The notes below the pieces were generated by a model. It was not told where the DNA came from, searched no databases, and saw only the letters and a program-made list of their open reading frames with translations. The translations under genes and the position numbers were made by a program. Shown here piece after piece: positions 52,248-58,572 of a stretch of 58,572 nt of DNA (positions are counted from its first letter, which is position 1; every line of letters starts with the position of its first letter). Where the stretch lies: assembly GCA_025462645.1 (NCBI GenBank), contig JAOAPB010000007.1, positions 1 to 58,572 of the forward strand, written 5' to 3'. Source of the stretch: Edaphobacter sp. (GTDB lineage: Bacteria; Acidobacteriota; Terriglobia; Terriglobales; Acidobacteriaceae).

Positions 52248-53178
52248 ATTCAAGATGCGATATCTCCATGAAGAGCTTGAACCGTTCGTCGATCTCCTGT
52301 CGCGTCACCGCTTGCAGACGTTCCGTTCCGAATCGTTCAACAGCGAACGATCCCATCACGCCACCGTAGAACATCGCCTTGCGAAAGACAGCAGGCGTCA
52401 TCTCTGACTGCGATGCCAGGTACCCATAGAATCCTCCCGCAAAAGAGTCCCCTGCTCCCGTAGGATCGACCACCTCCGACAGCGGCAGTGCCGGCGCGCG
52501 GAAGGGATGCGACATCTTTACGCCGCCGTCAAACGACCGGGCGCTGAAGAACGAGGTGGCGCCATACTCCCCATGCTTCACGACAAGCGTCTTCGGCCCC
52601 ATCGCTAGTACCTTCTCGGCAGCAAGCACAAGATTCCGCTCTCCCGCCAGCATCCGAGCCTCGCCATCATTGATCAGCAGCACATCCAGCTCGCGCAGGA
52701 CCTTGGCCAGATTCGCTGCATGGTCCGCAATCCAGTAGTTCATCGTGTCGCCGCAGACCATACGGACATGGGGCATCTGACTGCGGACGCGAGCCTGAAG
52801 CACAGGGTCGATGTTCGCCAGGAAAAGATACTCGCTATCCATATAGGCATCCGGAATTTTCGGCGCAAAAGTTTCAAAGACATTCAAGTCCGTGCCCAGC
52901 GTCTTCGCCTCGTCCAGGCTGCCCGCATAAGAACCGGTCCAGTGAAAGGTAAGCCCCTTTGCTCGCTCGATGCCGCGCGTATCGATCCCGCGCCGCGTCA
53001 ACACCACCTCATGCTCTGGGGTAAAGTCCTCTCCCACAACAGCAATGACGCGAACTTGTGTGAAATAGCTGGCCGCAAGAGCGAAGTGCGTCGCAGCGCC
53101 GCCGAGGCAGTGATCCACCGCCCCATGCGGGGTCTCAATGCTATCGAAGGCTACCGATCCTACTACGAGAATTGACAT
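52234..53178 (-). CDS. PfkB family kinase, probably nucleoside or methylthioribose-related
   Basis: This 314-residue ribokinase-type kinase has the N-terminal substrate motif GGAATHFALAA (26-36) and the C-terminal signature DPTGAGDSFAGGF (238-250), with D244 as catalytic base. Also visible are LLINDGEARML and LVVKHGEYGATSFF for nucleotide binding. Its placement 78 bases after methylthioadenosine phosphorylase suggests a role in purine or thioribose salvage, for example phosphorylating adenosine or a pentose. The substrate is not shown by sequence. The gene has the full family length. Confidence 0.9.
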   Translation of the reverse strand: MSILVVGSVAFDSIETPHGAVDHCLGGAATHFALAASYFTQVRVIAVVGEDFTPEHEVVLTRRGIDTRGIERAKGLTFHWTGSYAGSLDEAKTLGTDLNVFETFAPKIPDAYMDSEYLFLANIDPVLQARVRSQMPHVRMVCGDTMNYWIADHAANLAKVLRELDVLLINDGEARMLAGERNLVLAAEKVLAMGPKTLVVKHGEYGATSFFSARSFDGGVKMSHPFRAPALPLSEVVDPTGAGDSFAGGFYGYLASQSEMTPAVFRKAMFYGGVMGSFAVERFGTERLQAVTRQEIDERFKLFMEISHLEYAGG

Positions 53179-53256
53179 AGACTCTTTCCTGAAACAACTT
53201 CGGTTTCAACTTATGAGAATTGGACGCCGCAGAACTGGCTTCCACCTGTTGCTTAC

Positions 53257-54117
53257 TTACAGATATTTATCCAGCAGAACAGACAACCGCTGTCGGGCTT
53301 CCGCGGGAATTACCTTGCGATCTGTTAGGATGGCGTACTTCAACGCATCGGCACAGGCGCAGGACTTCTCATTCGGCATAGCCGCGATGGCGGCCTTCAC
53401 GACCTTCGCAGCATTATCGGCGTTCTGGTGCAGCACGGCTACAATCTGGTCGACCGTGACGTCGTCGTGTCCCTCGCGCCAGCAGTCGTAGTCTGTCACC
53501 ATGGCCATCGTGGCGTAGCAGATCTCCGCCTCGCGGGCCAGCTTCGCCTCCTGCAGATTGGTCATCCCGATAACATCCGCGCCCCAGCTTCGATAGAGGT
53601 TCGATTCCGCGCGTGTCGAGAACTGCGGCCCCTCCATGCACACATACGTCCCACCTTTTTTGCCCACAACATCAACCTTGGCACAGGCCTGTTCGAAGAC
53701 AGCCGCCACGGTCGGACAAACCGGATCGCCGAAGGCCACATGCGCTACGATGCCCTCGCCGAAGAAGGTCGACACACGCGCAAACGTTCGATCGATGAAC
53801 TGGTCCGGAATCACGAAATCGGTCGGCTTATGCTCTTCTTTGAGCGAACCGACGGCAGACACGGAGAGGATGCGATCGACGCCCAGCATCTTCATGGCAA
53901 AGATATTGGCACGAAAGTTCAACTCGCTTGGAAGCAGCCGGTGCCCGCGTCCGTGACGTGCCAGAAATGCGACCTGGCGACCTTCCAACTCCCCCAAGAT
54001 GAAGGCGTCTGATGGATCTCCAAACGGTGTCGTCACCCGCTCTTCACGCACATTCGTAAGCCCCGGCATGGCATACAGACCACTGCCTCCGATGATTCCA
54101 ATCTCTGCCTTCTTCAA
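53257..54117 (-). CDS. mtnP: S-methyl-5'-thioadenosine phosphorylase
   Basis: MtnP splits methylthioadenosine, a by-product of polyamine and acyl-homoserine-lactone synthesis, into adenine and methylthioribose-1-phosphate. The 286-residue protein has [10 protein letters not shown], the phosphate-binding [19 protein letters not shown], and the substrate motif [19 protein letters not shown] followed by IGMTN and VTDYDCW (MTA type). The length and motifs fit the class. It is followed by the PfkB kinase. No other methionine-salvage gene is present in the window. Confidence 0.93.
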   Translation of the reverse strand: MKKAEIGIIGGSGLYAMPGLTNVREERVTTPFGDPSDAFILGELEGRQVAFLARHGRGHRLLPSELNFRANIFAMKMLGVDRILSVSAVGSLKEEHKPTDFVIPDQFIDRTFARVSTFFGEGIVAHVAFGDPVCPTVAAVFEQACAKVDVVGKKGGTYVCMEGPQFSTRAESNLYRSWGADVIGMTNLQEAKLAREAEICYATMAMVTDYDCWREGHDDVTVDQIVAVLHQNADNAAKVVKAAIAAMPNEKSCACADALKYAILTDRKVIPAEARQRLSVLLDKYL

Positions 54118-54156
54118 ATGTCTTGCTCCTCTATTGGATGTTGTCCGGCTGACCGT

Positions 54157-55731
54157 CTACGGATGCCCCATAGAAGTATATCGTTTCAGGCTGCTCGCAT
54201 TGATTACCCCGAAGGACGATAGAACCCTCGACATTGCCAGGGTAGGCTCTTGAGGCTCCACTCCGGCAATATGCAGCGGGCCGCTCGACTGCACACTCGC
54301 GATGCTGTCCCGCAGCCTGCGCGCCAGCGGAAGACTGAATCCTTCACCGATGAAGACGCCCGTTCCAGAGATGGAGAGAAGAACATCCCCCTCACTGGTG
54401 GAGTAAACCTGTTCGCTCTCGCCGGTCTCGTCCTTGGGTCGCCGCACCACTTTCGAGTACTTCCGTGGTATCTGCGCAGCGTAGATATTCAGAAAGGACC
54501 GTGCCGAGTCCGCATTCTTCCACTGGGAGTAGTAGAGCAAGCCGAGCGAGGCCGTAGACTCCTTCTCCGCAGCCGTCACGGCGGACTTGCGTTGCGCGGC
54601 ATAGTACACGCCCCCGTTCCACGCCGGCGCCAGCGCGTCTGCCATCTCCCCGCCGCCAAACAGTTCGCTCAGGATGCGCACATCCAGCTCACCCATCACG
54701 CCCAGGTCATAGGGCGTGTACTCCGCATCCAGCAGAGGATGAATATCCGGAAGCCGAAGCACGGGCACCGGCGCATGCGCCATGTAAGCCTCAGGGTGCA
54801 TAATCTCGAAGCTAGACGAAGGTGGATTCGCGAGCACATCGGCAAACGCCGCCTGCTTGCCGCCCTTCACCAGAATCGCCTGCTCAAAGCTGAGCCCCTC
54901 GCTGTAAGGAAACAGCAGCGACTGCTGCAGCAGCAGTGGAGCCCGAGCCAAAACAGGCGAGCCGCTCGTATCGCCGACCATATCCTTCAACTTGCCTCCT
55001 AGCGCGGGAGCATCGGCAAGCGTCTTCCCAGTCGATCGCAACGTGTAGTCGATGAAGACGGCCATCGCCTGCCCCTCGGCAACCGCGCTACGAGCCGTCT
55101 CAGCCTCATCTAGCTGAAGGTGATGATTGTCTTCCTCCACGTTACGAGCTGTGCCGTTGACGCTCATATCCGACCACTTGGTTAAGCCCACCTTCTGGTC
55201 CTGCAGCGCATGCGTCAGCTCATGAGCCAGCACCGGCTTCTGCTCCTCCGGCTGAATCCAGTCCAGCAGATTCACTGCCTTCGTCTTGTTGTCGTAGAAG
55301 CCGGCAATCTGCTCCGTCAGCAGAGTGACAAGAAAGGGACGCAGGTGAAAGTCGCGGTCCAGCAGCCCGAACTTCTTCAGCACAATCTCGGAGCGCTCCA
55401 TCCGCTTCGCGCTCTCGTCTTCGTCGAACTTCACCTTCAGATAGCGAGTCACTTCATCGCGCGATATCAGTCTGCGCTTAACAGCGTGTTCGATCGGCAG
55501 CTTCGTGTCACTGCTGACAAAACTTAAAATCTCATCCACAGAGCGAAAGAGCTCCTTCGCCTGTTCCTTCGTCATGGGAGCCTGGCTTGCAGACGGCGCG
55601 GGAGCCTGTCCCCCATTTTGCGCCGCTACCTGCCCCGCACAGACCATGCAAGTAGTGGCCCCTAGAGCAACCGCCGTCATCCACACCCTCAGAATCCCGC
55701 TCGAACCGCAAAGTCTTAGCCGCAACATCAA
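54157..55731 (-). CDS. Secreted HExxH zincin-like protein, unknown function
   Basis: This 524-residue protein has a signal peptide (to about residue 36). Its N-terminal half holds the zinc-protease motif HELTH (170-174) in PVLAHELTHALQDQK, preceded by GFYDNKTKAVNLL and followed by E219 in AVAEGQAMA, which could be the third ligand. This layout is that of gluzincin-like metallopeptidases. The C-terminal half, including LLSISGTGVFIGEGFSLPLA, is not recognised. Peptide substrates are unknown; an envelope role is possible. Its start is 55 bases from the divergent ygfZ-like start, so promoters are shared. Confidence 0.75.
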   Translation of the reverse strand: MMLRLRLCGSSGILRVWMTAVALGATTCMVCAGQVAAQNGGQAPAPSASQAPMTKEQAKELFRSVDEILSFVSSDTKLPIEHAVKRRLISRDEVTRYLKVKFDEDESAKRMERSEIVLKKFGLLDRDFHLRPFLVTLLTEQIAGFYDNKTKAVNLLDWIQPEEQKPVLAHELTHALQDQKVGLTKWSDMSVNGTARNVEEDNHHLQLDEAETARSAVAEGQAMAVFIDYTLRSTGKTLADAPALGGKLKDMVGDTSGSPVLARAPLLLQQSLLFPYSEGLSFEQAILVKGGKQAAFADVLANPPSSSFEIMHPEAYMAHAPVPVLRLPDIHPLLDAEYTPYDLGVMGELDVRILSELFGGGEMADALAPAWNGGVYYAAQRKSAVTAAEKESTASLGLLYYSQWKNADSARSFLNIYAAQIPRKYSKVVRRPKDETGESEQVYSTSEGDVLLSISGTGVFIGEGFSLPLARRLRDSIASVQSSGPLHIAGVEPQEPTLAMSRVLSSFGVINASSLKRYTSMGHP

Positions 55732-55786
55732 CCTCTCAATCCATCGTTATAATCAAGTGTACGCAGAGTTTTCCCTGCCGTCCGCT

Positions 55787-56863
55787 ATGACTCCCGCAAC
55801 CCATTCCGACATCAACGCCCCCACGGTAACGAGCTCGGCATCTCAGCTTACCGCCCTCCTCAACGGAGCCGGGATATCCCCCCTCGACAACACCGGGTGG
55901 ATCCGTGCGACTGGCCAGGATCGCGTCCGCTGGCTGAACGGCATGGTGACCAATTCGGTTCAGGATCTGAAGCCAGGCCACGGCTGCTACAACTTCGTGC
56001 TGAGCGTGCAGGGCCGAATCCAGGGAGACGCCTACATCTTTGCCGAGCCTGACGCCCTCCTGATTGAGACGGCTTCTACCCAGGTTCCCGGCCTGATGGC
56101 TCTGCTGGACCGCTTCATCATCATGGACGACGTCGAGTTGGCAGACGTTTCGAGCGCCCGAACTGGCCTGCTAATCTCAGGCCCACAGGCAGCGTCGTTG
56201 CTGAAGGGTATTGGCCTCCCCTTCGAACAACTTGAACAACTCGGCGAACTCGAGATGCGGACGATAGCCTGGAACGCAACCAGCGTCTCAGTCATACGCG
56301 CTTACAGCCCTCTCGTACCCCACTTCGAGATCTGGACAGATTCCACGACCGCCGCAGATCTCTCGACAGCGCTCCTATCCGCCGGTGCCATCCTCTGCGA
56401 GCCGCAAAGCCGGGAGTGGCTCCGCATGCTTGAGGGAACGCCGCTCTACGGCAGAGACATACGCGATCGCGAACTCCCGCAGGAGACCGCACAGACTCGC
56501 GCGCTGCACTTCGCCAAGGGCTGCTATCTCGGTCAGGAGATCGTAGAGCGCATCCGTTCGCGCGGAAACGTCCATCGCACCTTCACCGCCTTCCGGCTTG
56601 AAGGAAGACTTCCCGACGCAGGCTCAACCTTGGACGTAGACGGGAAACAAGTCGGCGAGCTAACCAGCGTCGCAGCAATCCCACTCTCAAAAGACGCCAG
56701 TAAAACCGTGCAGCTTGCACTGGGATACATTCGCCGCGAAGCCCTGGACCGTGCTGTTCCACTCCTCTATACCGGCGGAGTCGCAGTACCAGTCTCCCTA
56801 CCCTATTCGACAGCTGAAGCCGCCGGACTACAGGCTGCATCTGAATCTTCTGAAAGAGTGTGA
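55787..56863 (+). CDS. ygfZ: Folate-binding YgfZ/GcvT-like protein
   Basis: YgfZ/IBA57-type proteins bind tetrahydrofolate and help mature or repair Fe-S enzymes and tRNA-modifying enzymes such as MiaB. The 358-residue protein has the GcvT-like N-terminal domain (GWIRATGQDRVRWLNGMVTN) and the family signature KGCYLGQE (244-251) with C246. The C-terminal barrel follows. I place the start at the ATG at 55787; a frame going back to 55505 overlaps the divergent gene and shows no coding character. It is the first gene of a unit with DUF1844, an MBL protein and ribF. Confidence 0.88.
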   Translation: MTPATHSDINAPTVTSSASQLTALLNGAGISPLDNTGWIRATGQDRVRWLNGMVTNSVQDLKPGHGCYNFVLSVQGRIQGDAYIFAEPDALLIETASTQVPGLMALLDRFIIMDDVELADVSSARTGLLISGPQAASLLKGIGLPFEQLEQLGELEMRTIAWNATSVSVIRAYSPLVPHFEIWTDSTTAADLSTALLSAGAILCEPQSREWLRMLEGTPLYGRDIRDRELPQETAQTRALHFAKGCYLGQEIVERIRSRGNVHRTFTAFRLEGRLPDAGSTLDVDGKQVGELTSVAAIPLSKDASKTVQLALGYIRREALDRAVPLLYTGGVAVPVSLPYSTAEAAGLQAASESSERV

Positions 56864-56866
56864 TCA

Positions 56867-57478
56867 ATGTCCGAACAAAACAAACCCTTCGTCGTTACCG
56901 ACCGCCGCAAGTTCACCCTGGATGGCGAGCTCAGGCCCGACGCCGATCCATCGCCGGAGAGAGAGGAGCCCGAGCCCGTCGCCGTGGAACCGGCAGTAAA
57001 GAGCGAGCCTCCAGCCGCAACATCGCAGGAATCGGCCCAGGTGCACGACTTCCCGCCCCCGCCTACGCCAGAACAGACCGATCAAGCCCGCCAGGCCTAC
57101 GAGATGACGGCCGACCGTCTCGACACCGCCATCCGTGCCGCAAATCCCGGTATGGATCATCCACCGGCCATGAACCTCGAACAGCTCATACAGTCCGTCT
57201 ACATGACGGCCATAATGCAACTCGGTGGCGCCACACCGGAAGGCCAGCAGCCCCAGGTAGACATCATGGGCGCTCGCCAGAGTGTCGATATGCTGGGGGT
57301 CCTCGCCGAAAAGACGAAGGGCAATCTCACGCCAGACGAAACGCGACTGCTCGATAGTGCCCTCTTCGAGTTGCATATGGCTTTTCTCGAAATCACCCAG
57401 GCACTAGCCCGATCTGCCGCAGCCAAGGCTCCTGCTACCGGCCGCCCAGGCCCGGTGGGGCCAAGCATCGTCCGCTGA
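56867..57478 (+). CDS. DUF1844 domain protein
   Basis: This 203-residue protein has a disordered, Pro/Glu/Ala-rich N-terminal half (about 1-85). A C-terminal DUF1844 domain (about 95-185) contains NLEQLIQSVYMTAIMQLG and the block PQVDIMGARQSVDMLGVLAE with KTKGNL. Function is unknown; the domain occurs in Acidobacteria and Deltaproteobacteria-like groups. It starts three bases after the ygfZ-like stop and ends three bases before the next ATG, so it is clearly part of the operon. Confidence 0.9.
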   Translation: MSEQNKPFVVTDRRKFTLDGELRPDADPSPEREEPEPVAVEPAVKSEPPAATSQESAQVHDFPPPPTPEQTDQARQAYEMTADRLDTAIRAANPGMDHPPAMNLEQLIQSVYMTAIMQLGGATPEGQQPQVDIMGARQSVDMLGVLAEKTKGNLTPDETRLLDSALFELHMAFLEITQALARSAAAKAPATGRPGPVGPSIVR

Positions 57479-57481
57479 TCG

Positions 57482-58285
57482 ATGGAGGCGACTCTCACCT
57501 TTCTCGGTAGCGGCACCTCAATGGGTGTGCCGACTCTCGGCTGCGACTGCGCCGTCTGTTCCTCCGCCCTCTCTCCCGATGGCGATCCGCGCAACCGTCG
57601 TACACGGCCCTCCATTCGGCTGGCCTACGACCGCCGCACCGTATTGATCGATACGGGTCCGGACTTCCACGCGCAGGCACTCCGCGAAGGCATTCGGCGC
57701 GTCGATGCAGTGCTCTATACCCACGGCCACGCAGATCACGTAATGGGCTTTGACGACCTCCGCCCCCTGAGCTTTTACGCCAAGGGCAATCTGCCCATCT
57801 ACGCCGACGACCACACGGCTAACTCCATCGAGCGCATCTTCGACTACACCTTCCGCACCGAGGACCGTTACCCGACCAGCGCTCGCGTCCAGATCCATCG
57901 CATCGACCCTGCGCCCGGAGCCGGATTCGATCTCTTTGGAGCCTGCTTTCGCCGCATCCCCGTCCTGCACGGCCGTCAGCAGATCACCGGCTATCGCTTC
58001 GGCAGTGCCGCCTACCTCACGGACATGAGCGATATCCCCGAGGAGAGCCTCTCCCTGCTTCAAGATCTGGACGTCCTCATCCTCGATGCGCTGCGACGCG
58101 ATCCGCACCCCAGCCACTCGCACCTCGACAAATCCGTCGCCTTCGTCGAGCAGCTCAAGCCCCGCCGAGCCTTCTTCACCCACATGAGCCACGAGCTCGA
58201 CCACGCGGCAACCGAGGCCACGCTCCCACCCCATATTCGTTTGGCCCACGACGGCCTGCAGATCAGATTTGAGATAGCCCGATGA
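57482..58285 (+). CDS. MBL-fold metallo-hydrolase (PhnP-like)
   Basis: This 267-residue metallo-beta-lactamase-fold hydrolase has the metal motif THGHADH (H81, H83, D85, H86), a third ligand H168 region (VLHGRQQITGYRFG) and a C-terminal HMSHELDH. A cysteine cluster C21, C23, C26 (GCDCAVC) near the N-terminus resembles the zinc site of PhnP and the equivalent region of PqqB. It may be a phosphodiesterase; the substrate is unknown. Its stop overlaps the ribF start by four bases (ATGA). Confidence 0.88.
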   Translation: MEATLTFLGSGTSMGVPTLGCDCAVCSSALSPDGDPRNRRTRPSIRLAYDRRTVLIDTGPDFHAQALREGIRRVDAVLYTHGHADHVMGFDDLRPLSFYAKGNLPIYADDHTANSIERIFDYTFRTEDRYPTSARVQIHRIDPAPGAGFDLFGACFRRIPVLHGRQQITGYRFGSAAYLTDMSDIPEESLSLLQDLDVLILDALRRDPHPSHSHLDKSVAFVEQLKPRRAFFTHMSHELDHAATEATLPPHIRLAHDGLQIRFEIAR

Positions 58286-58572
58286 AGATCTATCGCCAGC
58301 TCGCCGATATCCCAGCCGACTTCGGCCCTTCCGTCGCCACCATCGGCAACTTTGACGGTGTCCATCGCGGCCATCAGTGGGTCATCGCCGAAGTGGTCGC
58401 CCGCGCCCGCACCCTGGGCATCGTCTCCATCGCCATCACCTTCGATCCGCATCCAGCGCGTGTCATTCGCCCTGACGCAAGCTGCCCCCTCATCACCCCA
58501 TTAGCACAAAAGCTTGCGCTCCTCGAAGCCACGGGAATCGACGCCTTACTGGTTCTTCCCTTCACCAGTGAT
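58282..58572 (+). CDS. ribF: Bifunctional riboflavin kinase/FAD synthetase, N-terminal part (cut by window end)
   Basis: RibF makes FMN and FAD from riboflavin. The 97 visible codons form the start of the FAD synthetase (nucleotidyltransferase) domain: TIGNFDGVHRGHQW, then ITFDPHPARVIRP, and ITPLAQKLALLEATGIDALLVLPF. The GNFDGVHxGH motif is the ATP-binding signature. The gene continues beyond the window. It overlaps the MBL gene by four bases. FAD supply may serve the amine oxidase described above, though that link is only general. Confidence 0.92.
   Translation, partial: MKIYRQLADIPADFGPSVATIGNFDGVHRGHQWVIAEVVARARTLGIVSIAITFDPHPARVIRPDASCPLITPLAQKLALLEATGIDALLVLPFTSD

Overview
The window looks like a piece of an Acidobacteriota chromosome, most likely class Terriglobia, family Acidobacteriaceae (Granulicella, Edaphobacter or Terriglobus-like). 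This is inferred from content, not from a database match. The clues are two very large Oar-type TonB-dependent receptors with N-terminal carboxypeptidase-regulatory domains, a degenerate GH28 remnant, DUF3467 and DUF1844 proteins, moderately high GC, and dispersed intergenic elements carrying the core CATCCTGAGCGCAGCG. The DAP-type peptidoglycan genes and outer-membrane barrels show a Gram-negative envelope.

Layout. 1-263 is the 3' part of tmRNA (ssrA). 434-6355 holds a diguanylate cyclase, an RMD1-like protein and a three-gene minus-strand sugar cluster (Gfo/Idh/MocA oxidoreductase, DUF993 protein, sugar-phosphate isomerase). 6486-10648 holds a secreted Asp-box propeller and rpsA. 10649-14440 holds a GH28 remnant followed by a complete, tightly packed pqqABCDE cluster, including a 28-residue pqqA. 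14484-26195 holds a PilC/GspF-type protein, two Oar receptors pointing in opposite directions, an IscA-type Fe-S carrier, two small membrane proteins and gnd. 26196-26934 is a long AT-rich gap with one possible 29-32 residue membrane peptide. 26935-33440 holds exported amino-acid/peptide enzymes: a Tat-signal HisC-like aminotransferase, an M19 dipeptidase, and a Tat-signal flavin amine oxidase paired with an exported RidA. Inside that block sits an uncharacterised cassette of a 53-residue secreted peptide, a seven-helix membrane protein and a membrane-anchored protein.

33692-45920 holds an LssY_C/beta-barrel fusion, tRNA-Leu(TAG), DUF3467, a GT39-like transferase, and a membrane set: a TPR protein, an NfeD-type protease, an outer-membrane barrel, a slipin, a SPOR protein and an acyltransferase. 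Three copies of a composite repeat (hexanucleotide tract, conserved core, conserved tail) separate these genes. 46544-55731 is a run of eight co-directional minus-strand genes: mpl, ldcA, dapF, mgtC-like, a GT-C protein, a PfkB kinase, mtnP and an HExxH protein. It links peptidoglycan-peptide recycling with purine/methionine salvage. 55787-58572 holds ygfZ-like, DUF1844, an MBL hydrolase and the start of ribF on the plus strand.

The most interesting points are: (1) the peptide/7TM/anchored-protein cassette at 29601-31107; (2) a DapF homologue in which both catalytic cysteine positions are serine, inside an mpl-ldcA operon; (3) the exported amine oxidase plus exported RidA pair; and (4) the composite repeat family, which creates false N-terminal extensions of two genes.
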